Of a stretch of DNA of 38,473 bases, positions 25,434 to 36,566 are shown piece by piece; position 1 is the first letter of the stretch, and each line of letters begins with the position of its first letter. The stretch comes from Brevundimonas sp. (GTDB taxonomy: Bacteria > Pseudomonadota > Alphaproteobacteria > Caulobacterales > Caulobacteraceae). The translations under genes were made by a program, and so were the position numbers. The notes beneath the pieces are model-generated. The model was not told where the DNA came from and searched no databases. It saw only the letters and a program-made list of their open reading frames with translations. Location: contig NZ_JACESB010000025.1 in assembly GCF_013912005.1 (NCBI RefSeq), positions 1 through 38,473 on the forward strand, written 5' to 3'.

Positions 25434-28421
25434 TTGAGAAATCAGAAAACCCGCTTGCTGGCGACGACGATGATCGGCGGTTTCGCCGCCCTCGCCTTCG
25501 CTGCGCCCGCCATGGCGCAAGATGCGCCTGCTCCGCAGCAGGAGACCCAACTCGGCGAGGTCGTCGTCACCGGTTCGCGTATTCCGCAGACCAATCTGGT
25601 GACCACCAGCCCGGTGACCCAGGTGACCGGCGAGGACATCGACGTCGCCGGCGTGACCCGCGTCGAGGATCTGGTGGCCCAGCTGCCGCAGGCCTTCGCC
25701 GCGCAGAACTCCACCGTGTCGAACGGCGCCTCGGGCACCGCCACCGTGTCGCTCCGCAACCTCGGTTCGTCCCGCACCCTGGTGCTGATCGACGGCCGCC
25801 GCATGGGCTACGGCTCGCCGAACGACGACGCCGCCGACCTGAACCAGATCCCGGAACAGCTGGTCGAGCGCGTTGAGGTCCTGACCGGCGGCGCCTCGGC
25901 CGTCTACGGTTCGGACGCCGTCGCCGGCGTCGTGAACTTCATCATGAAGAAGGACTTCGAGGGCATCCAGATCGACGCCCAGTACGCCTTCTACCAGCAC
26001 AACAACGACTATGACGGCCCGGGCAACCTGCGTGACGTCATCGCCGGCCGCGCCGCCACCAACCCGGCGCAGTTCCGGCTGCCCGACGACAATCAGATCG
26101 ACGGCGAAAGCCGCTCGGTCAACATCACCATGGGCGTCGCCACCGAAGACGGCCGCGGCAACCTGATGGCCTACGCCGGCTATCGCAACAACAACTATGT
26201 GCTCGGCGCCTACCGCGACTACTCCGCCTGCGCCCTCGGCGGCGAGGCCGCCGGCAGCTTCACCTGCGGCGGCTCCAGCACGGCCTTCCCGGGCCGCTTC
26301 ATCTCGCTGGCGAACGGCGCCGACGTGACGGTCGCCGGCGGCGCCGGCACCGGCAACGGCACCTTCGTGCCGTTCAACGCCGCCACCGGCCAGTACAACT
26401 ACGGCCCGCTGAACTACTTCCAGCGTCCTGACGAGCGGTACACGCTCGGCGCCTTCGGCCGCTACCAGGTCAACGACAAGGTCGAGGCCTTCGCCCAGCT
26501 GATGTTCTCCGACTATGAGTCGGTCGCCCAGATCGCGCCCTCGGGCGCCTTCCTCGGCCCGATCATCGAGGTGAGCTGCGCGAACCCGCTGCTCTCGGCC
26601 CAGCAGGCCAACGAGATCGGCTGTACCGCTCCGGGCGACACGATCGACATGCTGATCGGCCGCCGCAACGCGGAAGGCGGCGGGCGTCAGGACTCGATCA
26701 ACTACACCTCCTATCGGGGCGTGGTCGGGGTCCGCGGCGAGTTCATGGCGGGCTGGAACTATGACGTCGCGGCCCAGTTCTCGCGCGTCCGTCTGGCCCG
26801 TACCTATATGAACGACTTCTCCAACACCCGCCTCGGCCGGGCGCTGGACGTCGTCGACGTGGGCGGCACCCCGACCTGCCGTTCGGTGGTCGACCGCACC
26901 GACGAGAACTGCGTGCCCTACGACATCTTCTCGCCCGGCGGCGTGACCCCGGAAGCGCTGGAGTACCTGCAGATCCCGCTGATGCAGAACGGCGAGACGA
27001 CCCAGCAGGTCATCACCGCCGCGATCACCGGCGACACCGGCTGGTCGATGCCGACCGCCTCGCGCACGCTGCAGGTCGCGTTCGGCGCCGAGTATCGTCG
27101 CGACGCCCTGGACTCGGTCACCGACAACGCCTTCGCCACCGGCGACGGCGCCGGTCAGGGCGGCCCGACCATCGGCTTCAGCGGCGACACCGACGTGGCG
27201 GAAGTGTTCGGCGAGTTCCAGCTGCCGCTGGCCGACGACCAGCCGTGGGCCTACTCGGCCTCGATCGACGGCGCCTATCGCCGGTCGGAGTACGAGAACT
27301 TCGGCGCCGACACCTACAAGATCGGGGTGGACTATGCGCCGGTCGAGGACGTCCGCTTCCGCGCCAGCTATTCGCGCGCGGTGCGGGCCCCGAACGTGAT
27401 CGAGCTGTTCACCGCCCAGGGCTTCAACCTGTTCGACATGGACTTCGATCCCTGCTCGGCTCCGGGTCGCGCGGCGAACAACGCCGGTCCGGTCCCCGCC
27501 AGCTGCATCGGGACGAACCCGTGGCAGGTCTCGCCGGGTGAATCGGCGGGCGGCCTGCTGGACAGCCCGGCCGGCCAGTACAACTTCCTGCAGGGCGGCA
27601 ACCCCGACCTCGAGCCGGAAGAGGCCGATACCTACACCTTCGGCGTGGTCTTCACGCCGTCGTTCCTGCCGCGCTTCAACCTGTCGGTCGACTACTACGA
27701 CATCAAGGTGGACAACCTGATCGACACCATCGATCCGCTGAACACCCTTGACGCCTGCTACACGGCCGGCAACGCCCAGGCCTGCTCGCTCATCGTGCGC
27801 GACGGTCCGACCGGCGCCCTGTGGCTGAACGACGGCAACGTCATCGACACCAACGTCAACATCGGCGGCCTGCGCACGTCCGGCGTCGACTTCAACGCCA
27901 ACTACGGCGTCGATCTCGAGGACTGGGGCGCGCCGTCCTACGGCTCGCTGCAGTTCGCCTTCGTCGGCACCTGGCTGGAGTCGCTGGAGACCGACACCGG
28001 TCTCGGCTTCGGCAACAGCGTCTACGACTGCGCCGGCTTCTTCGCGAACCAGTGCGGCGTTCCGAACCCGGAATGGCGTCACCGCGCGCGGGTCACCTGG
28101 GTGTCGCCCTGGGAGGTCGATGTCTCGGCCACCTGGCGTCACTACAGCGAGGTCGAGATCGGCGTGCTCGGACCGGACGGCAGCCTGAACAACAGCCCGG
28201 ACCGTCTGGACCGCTTCCTCGACGCCCAGAACTACCTGGACTTCGCGGCGACCTGGCAGGTGCGCGACACCATCACGGTGCGGGCGGGCGTGAACAACGT
28301 CCTGGATAGCGATCCGCCGCTGTCCTACAGCGTCGGCACCACCGGCAACAACAACACCTACCCGCAACTCTATGACGCTCTGGGTCGGTACTTCTTCTTC
28401 GGCATCACGGCCAACTTCTAG
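25434..28421 (+). CDS. TonB-dependent outer-membrane receptor
   Basis: Receptor of 995 residues starting at TTG 25434, with AGGAG 7 bases upstream. The signal peptide ends AAPAMAQD. The plug domain follows (LGEVVVTGSRIPQTNLVTTS as TonB-box region, then TRVEDLVAQLPQ, SLRNLGSSRTLVLIDGRRMG and GGASAVYGSDAVAGVVNFI). The rest is the 22-strand barrel, ending in an aromatic residue (FFFGITANF). Size and the RIPxTNL / LxxLPQ style match the large Caulobacterales and sphingomonad TonB receptors for plant-derived oligosaccharides or peptides; ligands cannot be read from sequence. Paired cysteines in extracellular loops are frequent (SACALG, FTCGG, CADPLL-type). No transporter or hydrolase gene is adjacent. 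Confidence 0.93.
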   Translation: MRNQKTRLLATTMIGGFAALAFAAPAMAQDAPAPQQETQLGEVVVTGSRIPQTNLVTTSPVTQVTGEDIDVAGVTRVEDLVAQLPQAFAAQNSTVSNGASGTATVSLRNLGSSRTLVLIDGRRMGYGSPNDDAADLNQIPEQLVERVEVLTGGASAVYGSDAVAGVVNFIMKKDFEGIQIDAQYAFYQHNNDYDGPGNLRDVIAGRAATNPAQFRLPDDNQIDGESRSVNITMGVATEDGRGNLMAYAGYRNNNYVLGAYRDYSACALGGEAAGSFTCGGSSTAFPGRFISLANGADVTVAGGAGTGNGTFVPFNAATGQYNYGPLNYFQRPDERYTLGAFGRYQVNDKVEAFAQLMFSDYESVAQIAPSGAFLGPIIEVSCANPLLSAQQANEIGCTAPGDTIDMLIGRRNAEGGGRQDSINYTSYRGVVGVRGEFMAGWNYDVAAQFSRVRLARTYMNDFSNTRLGRALDVVDVGGTPTCRSVVDRTDENCVPYDIFSPGGVTPEALEYLQIPLMQNGETTQQVITAAITGDTGWSMPTASRTLQVAFGAEYRRDALDSVTDNAFATGDGAGQGGPTIGFSGDTDVAEVFGEFQLPLADDQPWAYSASIDGAYRRSEYENFGADTYKIGVDYAPVEDVRFRASYSRAVRAPNVIELFTAQGFNLFDMDFDPCSAPGRAANNAGPVPASCIGTNPWQVSPGESAGGLLDSPAGQYNFLQGGNPDLEPEEADTYTFGVVFTPSFLPRFNLSVDYYDIKVDNLIDTIDPLNTLDACYTAGNAQACSLIVRDGPTGALWLNDGNVIDTNVNIGGLRTSGVDFNANYGVDLEDWGAPSYGSLQFAFVGTWLESLETDTGLGFGNSVYDCAGFFANQCGVPNPEWRHRARVTWVSPWEVDVSATWRHYSEVEIGVLGPDGSLNNSPDRLDRFLDAQNYLDFAATWQVRDTITVRAGVNNVLDSDPPLSYSVGTTGNNNTYPQLYDALGRYFFFGITANF

Positions 28422-28442
28422 GCCTGAAGCCTGAGGCAAGCG

Positions 28443-28475
28443 GGGCGGCGGATCTTCGGGTCCGCCGCCCTTTTT
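28443..28475 (+). terminator. Intrinsic terminator after the TonB receptor
   Basis: Perfect 10-bp stem (GGGCGGCGGA / TCCGCCGCCC) with an 8-base loop and TTTTT directly after. It begins 21 bases after the stop codon. Confidence 0.9.
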
Positions 28476-28578
28476 GCTGCCCGCCGCCTTTGTGCGCGCC
28501 GCAGAAAAACCATCTGCCGATTCAAGCGTTGCTGCGTCCTGCCGGGGCGCCCACGCGCCCGTCCGTTCCGGAGCCTCC

Positions 28579-29130
28579 ATGTTCGCCAGCCTCGCCGCCG
28601 CCCTTCTGCTCTCCCAGACCCCCGCCCAGACGCCGGCCCCCGTCCCCGCCTCCCAGGAGGGGCCGATCGCCACCGCCAACACGGCCGAGACCGCCGAGGC
28701 GCTGCGCCTGCGCGAGGCGGTCGCCTACGCCAATCCGCTGCCGCGCGGCGCGCCCGAGGCGGACTATCCGCTGGTGGCCTGGTGCGAGGCGCTGGTGAAC
28801 GGGCATGTCGCGCTGGGCGAGACCCTGACAGACGCGGATCCGCTGGATCGGGAGATCATGCGCCTCGGCCGCCTCGAGGCCGCCGATTTCCGCAGCGCCC
28901 TGGAGGCGGCCCGCCCGCGGCAGAGCGCCGCCGTCCTGGCGGCGGCCCGCGCCGCCGCCGCCGAGGCGACGGCCAAGTGGGCGCCGCTGGAGGGTCAGGA
29001 GGAGGCGGTGCGCAGCCAGGCCTTCGGCCTGTTCTTCGGCCTCCCGGGCCGCTGCGAGCACGCCGCCCGCCGGCTGCGCGAGAACATCACCACCCCGCCC
29101 GCGACGCCGGCCGAGGTGGGGCTGGAGTAG
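28579..29130 (+). CDS. Exported Ala-rich protein of unknown function
   Basis: Protein of 183 residues with a signal-like start (MFASLAAALLLSQTPAQ), then a Pro/Ala-rich spacer. The body is helical and Ala/Glu-rich. It contains PLVAWCEALVNGHVALGE and GLPGRCEHAARRLRE, whose two cysteines could pair. Seen around it: ATG 28579 has GGAG 5 bases upstream, and the TonB-receptor terminator separates it from that gene. I do not recognise the family; proteins of this type seem limited to Caulobacterales-like genomes, which is an impression, not a search result. Confidence 0.68.
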   Translation: MFASLAAALLLSQTPAQTPAPVPASQEGPIATANTAETAEALRLREAVAYANPLPRGAPEADYPLVAWCEALVNGHVALGETLTDADPLDREIMRLGRLEAADFRSALEAARPRQSAAVLAAARAAAAEATAKWAPLEGQEEAVRSQAFGLFFGLPGRCEHAARRLRENITTPPATPAEVGLE

Positions 29131-29140
29131 GCGGCCGGCC

Positions 29141-30085
29141 TCACGGCTTCGCCAGGGCCAGGCGCCACCCGACCAGCGCGCCCCGGGCGTCATGCTCGGG
29201 CCCGCGCTCCACCGGCTCCAGGCCTGCGGCGACGGCGCGGGCGACAAAGGCCTCGAGGCCGGCCGCATCCAGCGCGGCCCGGATCTGACAGGTCTGCCGA
29301 CGACGCCATGCGGCGCTGCCGGTCTCGACCTCGTCCAGTCGGGCCAGGGCGCTGGCCGGCTCGTAGGCGTCCGCGCGGGCAGCGAGATCCGTCAGGTAGT
29401 CGACGAGGTAGCGGGCGGGGCCGTAGGCGGGATCGGGCTTCAGCCGGGCGGCCGCGCGCTCGACGGCGTGGCGAAAACCGGCGTCGGCGGCGGCCCGGGC
29501 GGCCGCGGACGCGCCCCCGGCGCGGGCGGCGAAGGCCCGGCGCGCCTGACGAAAGGCGGCGCCGCCGCCCAGCACCCGGTCATGGGCGGCGACCTGGTCG
29601 GCCGTCTGTCGGCTGATGACGCTGTCGGCATGGTGCATCAGCATGAGCGCCCGGCCGCCCGGTTTCAGCACCCGGAACAACTCGGCCAGGGCCGGGCGTG
29701 GATCGGCGTACTCGATGCCGAACTGCGACGAGGCGCCGTCGAAATGCTCCGGCGGGAGCGGCATCCGCTCCAGCGCCACGCCGCTCAGAAGGGTGCAGCC
29801 GGCGAGCGGCGGCGCCTCGGCGTAGTCCACTCCGACGATCTCGAAGCTCTTCCCGGCCGTCGCGGCGGCCTCGAGCGCGTAGCCGGCGATGCGACCGCCA
29901 CCGGTCGCGAGGTCGAGCAGGCGCGCTCCGGCGGGGAAGGCGGCGAACCAGCCGCGCCAGAGAGCGCCGGAGTCGAGGCCTTCCGCGCCGGCCGGCGTTC
30001 CGAAGGTCACCGCCGCCTCACGGCCGGCCCGCCAGTAGTCGGTCCAGTGCCAGCCGCGCCGGGCTTTCGAAGGGGAACGATCCAT
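29141..30085 (-). CDS. Class I SAM-dependent methyltransferase
   Basis: Protein of 314 residues. The Rossmann-fold SAM motif I is RLLDLATGGGRIAGYAL, with IVGVDYAEAP as motif post-I and FRVLKPGGRALMLMHH as motif III, so it belongs to the Methyltransf_11/25 type. The N-terminal WTDYWRAGREAAVTF and a long Ala-rich helical C-terminus are not diagnostic. ATG 30085 has GGAAG 8 bases upstream, preferred over 30130. The substrate is unknown. It lies 89 bases downstream of metH(C) on the same strand, so it might be the last gene of the methionine operon, but spacing does not prove this. Confidence 0.82.
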   Translation of the reverse strand: MDRSPSKARRGWHWTDYWRAGREAAVTFGTPAGAEGLDSGALWRGWFAAFPAGARLLDLATGGGRIAGYALEAAATAGKSFEIVGVDYAEAPPLAGCTLLSGVALERMPLPPEHFDGASSQFGIEYADPRPALAELFRVLKPGGRALMLMHHADSVISRQTADQVAAHDRVLGGGAAFRQARRAFAARAGGASAAARAAADAGFRHAVERAAARLKPDPAYGPARYLVDYLTDLAARADAYEPASALARLDEVETGSAAWRRRQTCQIRAALDAAGLEAFVARAVAAGLEPVERGPEHDARGALVGWRLALAKP

Positions 30086-30174
30086 GGCGGCTTCCTGCCC
30101 CCGCGCCGGGGTCCGCAGCCGGCCGGCCATGCTCTCTGTGGTACGGGGGGCAGGTCAAGCCCGCGCGGAACGGC

Positions 30175-32838
<2,664 letters not shown>

Positions 32839-32847
32839 TCTAGAGGC

Positions 32848-32991
32848 CCTTCTCCCGGAGGGAGAAGGAGGGGCCCGCGCCGTCAGGCGTGGGAGGATGA
32901 GGGGGCGCGGAGCCCGTCTGGCGCGGGCGTACGCCCACACCCTCCCGCCGCTTCGCGGCGGGCCCCTCCCTCTCCCTGCGGGAGAGGGGGA
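32848..32991. repeat. REPIN-like inverted repeat element between the two metH genes
   Basis: Two similar arms in opposite orientation, about 32848-32881 and 32955-32991. Each has a CTCCC..GGGAG-type hairpin next to GAGGGGCCCG(C) and a second hairpin (left GCGCCGTCAGGCGT, right CCCGCCGCTTCGCGGCGGG). The middle is about 70 bases. This is the architecture of REP doublets (REPINs) seen in many proteobacteria, which are scattered in intergenic DNA and mobilised by RAYT transposases. No RAYT gene is in the window, and the window has no second copy that I found. Confidence 0.7.
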
Positions 32992-33006
32992 TCGCGCGGC
33001 GCCCCG

Positions 33007-34074
33007 TCACGCGACCAACTCAAACGGTTCCAGCCCGGCCAGCCGCAGCGCCCGCGGCCGCTCGGGGATCGCCCGCGGCGTCACCCCGGCCACGCCTTCG
33101 GCGACGCATCGGATGTGCTCCGGCGTCGTGCCGCAGCAGCCGCCGACGATGTTCACCAGGCCCGAGCGCGCCCACTCCTCGATGAAGCGGGCCGTCTCGT
33201 GCGGCTGCTCGTCGTACTGGCCCATGGCGTTGGGCAGGCCGGCGTTGGGATAGGCGGCGACGAGGGTGTCGGCGACGCGGCTCAGCTCGGCGATGAACGG
33301 CCGCATCAGTTCGCCGCCCAGGGCGCAGTTGAAGCCGACGGCGAACGGCCGGGCGTGGCGCACGCTGTTCCAGAAGGCCTCCGCCGTCTGGCCCGACAGG
33401 GTGCGGCCCGAGCGGTCGGTGATGGTGCCGGAGATCCAGATCGGCAGGGGCTCCAGCCCCTCGTCCTCGAGATCCTTGATGGCCTTGATCGCCGCCTTGC
33501 AGTTGAGCGTGTCGGTGATCGTCTCGATCAGATACAGGTGCACCCCGCCCTCGTTCAGGGCCTGCGCCTGCTGCCGGTAGGCCTCATAGACCTGGTCGAA
33601 GGTGACGCTGCGCGCCCCGGGATCGTTCACGTCCGAGGACATCGACAGCATCTTGTTGAGCGGCCCGATCGAGCCCGCCGCGAAGCGCGGCCTGGCCGGC
33701 TCCTGCGCGGTCCAGCGGTCGGCCGCCGCCCGCGCCAGCTGCGCGCCCTCCAGATTGATGTCGCGCACCGCCTGCGCGTCGAGGCCGTAGTCGTCCTGGG
33801 CGATGACGGTGGCCGAGAAGGTGTTGGTCTCGCTGATGTCGGCCCCGGCGGCGAAATAGCGGTCATGCAGGTCCGCGATCACGTCCGGCCGGGTCAGGCA
33901 CAGGATGTCGTTGTTCCCCTTCATCTGGCCGGCGTGGGCGGCGAAGCGGTCGCCGCGGAAGTCGTCTTCCGCCAGCCCGAGGTGCTGGATCATCACCCCC
34001 CAGGCGCCGTCGAGCACCAGGACGCGCTCGCGCGCGGCGGCGTGCAGGGCGGCGATGCGACCTTCGCGGCTCAT
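33007..34074 (-). CDS. metH: Methionine synthase, homocysteine-binding part
   Basis: Protein of 355 residues equal to the N-terminal homocysteine S-methyltransferase barrel of MetH. The zinc site is visible: the first Cys in FNCALGG and the CC pair in VGGCCGTTPEH near the C-terminus. The N-terminus (RVLVLDGAWGVMIQ) is the family start, and ETNTFSATVIAQDDYGL follows. It works on the same reaction as the C-terminal half, so the two proteins must associate. Its ATG overlaps the metF stop in ATGA (34071-34074). A split metH of this kind is known in Caulobacter and other alphaproteobacteria. Confidence 0.95.
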   Translation of the reverse strand: MSREGRIAALHAAARERVLVLDGAWGVMIQHLGLAEDDFRGDRFAAHAGQMKGNNDILCLTRPDVIADLHDRYFAAGADISETNTFSATVIAQDDYGLDAQAVRDINLEGAQLARAAADRWTAQEPARPRFAAGSIGPLNKMLSMSSDVNDPGARSVTFDQVYEAYRQQAQALNEGGVHLYLIETITDTLNCKAAIKAIKDLEDEGLEPLPIWISGTITDRSGRTLSGQTAEAFWNSVRHARPFAVGFNCALGGELMRPFIAELSRVADTLVAAYPNAGLPNAMGQYDEQPHETARFIEEWARSGLVNIVGGCCGTTPEHIRCVAEGVAGVTPRAIPERPRALRLAGLEPFELVA

Positions 34075-35030
34075 GACGTCGGCTCCGCCGCGACTTCCCG
34101 CACGCCCAGCACCCGGCAGATGGCGTAGACCAGGTCCGGCCGGTTGAGGGTGTAGAAGTGGACGTCCGGAAAGCCCTCTTCCTGCAGCCGGGCGCACATC
34201 TCGGCGGCCACCGAGGCGGCGACCAGCCGGCGCGTCTCCGGATCCTCGTCGAGGCCGTCGAAGTGGGCCGCCAGCCAGGAGGGCACCGTCGCGCCGCAGG
34301 CCGCCGACATCCGGCGCAGGGCGGCGAAGTTGGTCACCGGCATCACCCCCGGCACCAGCGGGATTTCGACGCCCGCCGCCCGGACCCGGTCGCGGAAGCG
34401 GAGAAAGGCGTCGAGGTCGAAGAAGAACTGGCTGATCGCCCGCGTCGCCCCGGCGTCGACCTTGGCCTTCAGCACCTCGATGTCGTGGTCGAGCGAAGGG
34501 CTCTCCGGATGCCCCTCCGGATAGCAGCCGACGCTGATCTCGAAATCGCCCCGTCGGGCGACGGCGGCGGTCAGCTCGGTGGCGTTGGCGTAGCCGTCGG
34601 GCCGCGGCTCATAGCGGCCGCCGATGCCGGCGGCCCCGGGCGGATCGCCGCGCAGGGCCACGATGTGCCGGACGCCGGCGGCGCGGTACGCGTCGATGAC
34701 CGCGTCCACCTCGTCGCGGCTGGCTTCGACGCAGGTCAGGTGGGCGGCCGGCGCCAGCGCCGTCTCGGCGAGGATGCGCTGCACCGTCCGGTGGGTCCGC
34801 TCCCGGGTCGAGCCGCCGGCGCCGTAGGTCACCGAAACGAAGTCCGGCTGCAGCGGCGCCAGCCGCGTGATCGCCCGCCACAGGGTCGCCTCGGCCTCGT
34901 CGGTGCGCGGCGGGAAGAATTCGAACGAGACCCGCGGCCGCGAGGCGGCGTCGCCGGCGCGGGCGACGGGTCCCAGCGGGGAGAGCAGCAGGGCGCGGGC
35001 GTGGGCGAGGCTGAGCGGGGCGGGGGTCAC
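34071..35030 (-). CDS. metF: 5,10-methylenetetrahydrofolate reductase
   Basis: Flavoprotein of 319 residues that makes 5-methyltetrahydrofolate, the methyl donor for MetH. VSFEFFPPRTDEAE is the N-terminal signature with the catalytic Glu, and FVSVTYGAGGSTRERT and RGDPPG are the conserved FAD/folate segments. The start is GTG at 35030, overlapping the TGA of the regulator gene by 4 bases (GTGA). Translation of three consecutive genes is therefore coupled by 4-base overlaps. No internal ATG gives the usual N-terminus. Confidence 0.95.
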   Translation of the reverse strand: MTPAPLSLAHARALLLSPLGPVARAGDAASRPRVSFEFFPPRTDEAEATLWRAITRLAPLQPDFVSVTYGAGGSTRERTHRTVQRILAETALAPAAHLTCVEASRDEVDAVIDAYRAAGVRHIVALRGDPPGAAGIGGRYEPRPDGYANATELTAAVARRGDFEISVGCYPEGHPESPSLDHDIEVLKAKVDAGATRAISQFFFDLDAFLRFRDRVRAAGVEIPLVPGVMPVTNFAALRRMSAACGATVPSWLAAHFDGLDEDPETRRLVAASVAAEMCARLQEEGFPDVHFYTLNRPDLVYAICRVLGVREVAAEPTS

Positions 35031-35986
35031 GCGGCGCTCGCCCGGGCCGCCGCCCGCTCGGCCGTCCAGATCAGCACGGTCAGGCCCTCGGTGTCGGGGG
35101 GGAGGGCGATCGGCGCCAGCGGCGTCAGCCCGGCTGCGGCCAGCCAGCGGCGCATCTCCTCGTCGCCGAAGCCCAGCCGCCGGTGCTGGTGCTCGTCGCG
35201 CAGGTGTTCGAGCGTATGCGGGGCGAAGTCCACGATCAGCAGCCGCCCGCCCGGGGCCACCAGCCGGGCCGCCTCGGCCACCGCCGCCGCCGGATCGGCG
35301 AGGTAGTGCAGCACCTGGTGGATGATCACCAGATCGGCGCTCTGCTCCGGCAGGCGGGTGGAGAAGATGTCGCCGTGGCGCAGCTCCACCCGGTCCAGAC
35401 CGGCCCGCGCCACATTGCTGCGCGCGATGTTGAGCATGTTCTGGCTGAGGTCGAGGCCCACCGCCATGCGCGCCCGGCCGCCCAGCAGGGTCAGCATCCG
35501 GCCTGAGCCGGTGCCGAGGTCCACGACGCGCTCGAACGGGCCGTCGCCCACCGCCCGGAGGATGGCCGCCTCGACCGTGGTGTCGCACACGTACAGCGAG
35601 CGGATCCGGTCCCACTGCGGGGCGATGCGCTCGAAGTAGGCGCCGGCGGCGGCCTCGCGCTCGCGCCGCACCTCCTCCAGCCGGCGGTCGTCGGCCTCGT
35701 TCTCCGAGGCGTCGAGCAGGTCCAGCACCGTATCGATGAGGCGGCGGGCTGCGGGGTCGGACGAGAGCCGGTAGAACACCCGCGCCCCGTCCGGGAACCG
35801 TTCGATCAGCCCGGCGTCGGCCATCAGCTTCAGGTGGCGGGAGACGCGCGGCTGGCTCTGGTCCAGGATGCGCGACAGCTCCATCACCGACAGCTCCTCC
35901 CCGGCCAGCAGGGACAGGACGCGCAGCCGCGTCGGCTCCCCGGCGGCGCGCAGGCTTTCGACGATCTGGTCGGCGGACAGGAGCAT
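35027..35986 (-). CDS. sahR: SahR-type regulator: ArsR HTH fused to SAM-methyltransferase domain
   Basis: Protein of 319 residues. Residues about 1-85 are an ArsR-type winged helix (RLRVLSLLAGEELSVMELSR, then QPRVSRHLKLMADAGLIE). Residues about 110-310 form a class I methyltransferase fold (RVVDLGTGSGRMLTLLGG, VIIHQVLHYLADP, RLVAPGGRLLIVDFAPH). In proteobacteria this fusion, called SahR, responds to S-adenosylhomocysteine and represses methionine-cycle genes. The position at the head of metF-metH agrees. The DNA palindrome just upstream is a likely operator. The metal-binding cysteines of true ArsR/SmtB sensors are absent. Whether the methyltransferase domain still has enzyme activity is unknown. 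Confidence 0.9.
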   Translation of the reverse strand: MLLSADQIVESLRAAGEPTRLRVLSLLAGEELSVMELSRILDQSQPRVSRHLKLMADAGLIERFPDGARVFYRLSSDPAARRLIDTVLDLLDASENEADDRRLEEVRREREAAAGAYFERIAPQWDRIRSLYVCDTTVEAAILRAVGDGPFERVVDLGTGSGRMLTLLGGRARMAVGLDLSQNMLNIARSNVARAGLDRVELRHGDIFSTRLPEQSADLVIIHQVLHYLADPAAAVAEAARLVAPGGRLLIVDFAPHTLEHLRDEHQHRRLGFGDEEMRRWLAAAGLTPLAPIALPPDTEGLTVLIWTAERAAARASAA

Positions 35987-35993
35987 GACCGAG

Positions 35994-36023
35994 ATATAAA
36001 GATATCCTTATATGATTATGCAA
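35994..36023 (-). promoter_or_regulatory. SahR operator and overlapping promoter
   Basis: ATATAAAGATATCCTTATAT (35994-36013) is an imperfect palindrome with 9 of 10 pairs, in an otherwise GC-rich genome. On the minus strand TTGCAT (36023-36018), a 17-base spacer and TTTATA (36000-35995) form a promoter whose core lies inside the palindrome. Eight bases separate the -10 from the ATG, with no ribosome-binding site between, so the mRNA may be leaderless. Confidence 0.65.
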
Positions 36024-36089
36024 GCGAAAATTCTGGCGCATCGGCGCCGTCGGGGACAGTCTGGGCCCGCTGCTTTCGAGGAGACTCCG

Positions 36090-36566
36090 ATGAACCCGCG
36101 TCTTCCCGCCTTCGCCCTCGCGACGGCCGCGGCCCTCGCCGCCGGCCCGGTTGCGGCCCAGACCGCGGCTCCCGCCGGCCCCGGCATGATGATGGGGCCG
36201 CCGCGCGAGGCGGCCGCGGTCGCCGCCTGGGCCGATCGCCTGTTCGCCCGCCTCGACGCCGACGCCGACGGGGTCATCACCGGCCGCGAGCTGGTGGTCC
36301 TCGGCCGGGGCGAGATCGCCGCCCGCGGCGGCTCCCGCCTTCGCGCCATGGTCTCCCAGTCCGACGCCAGCAACGACGCCCGCGTGACCCCCGAGGAGCT
36401 GCAGGCCGGCGCCCTGCGCTGGTTCACCCGCCTCGACGCCGACGGCGACGGCCGCCTGTCCGACGCGGAGCTGCCGCGCCCGCCGGCCCCGCCGCGCGCC
36501 GCCGCCCCGGCCGGGGGGATGGCCGGGCCCGCGCCCATGCCCGGCATGGACGGGGAGGAGGACTGA
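36090..36566 (+). CDS. Exported EF-hand calcium-binding protein
   Basis: Protein of 158 residues with a signal peptide ending near AGPVAAQ (residue 24). Three EF-hand loops are seen: 56-67 (DADADGVITGRE, complete), 92-103 (DASNDARVTPEE, Ala at the usual Gly) and 116-127 (DADGDGRLSDAE, complete). The odd number leaves one loop without a pairing partner unless it dimerises. The tail is Pro/Met-rich (GGMAGPAPMPGMDG). ATG 36090 has GAGGAGA 5 bases upstream. It is divergent from sahR. Periplasmic calcium binding is likely; a partner is unknown. Confidence 0.85.
   Translation: MNPRLPAFALATAAALAAGPVAAQTAAPAGPGMMMGPPREAAAVAAWADRLFARLDADADGVITGRELVVLGRGEIAARGGSRLRAMVSQSDASNDARVTPEELQAGALRWFTRLDADGDGRLSDAELPRPPAPPRAAAPAGGMAGPAPMPGMDGEED

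Noticed and set aside
32848-32991. CRISPR or riboswitch (cobalamin or SAM) between the metH genes
   Set aside because: The element is one inverted pair of hairpins with no regular spacers, and no B12-box or SAM-riboswitch core is visible.
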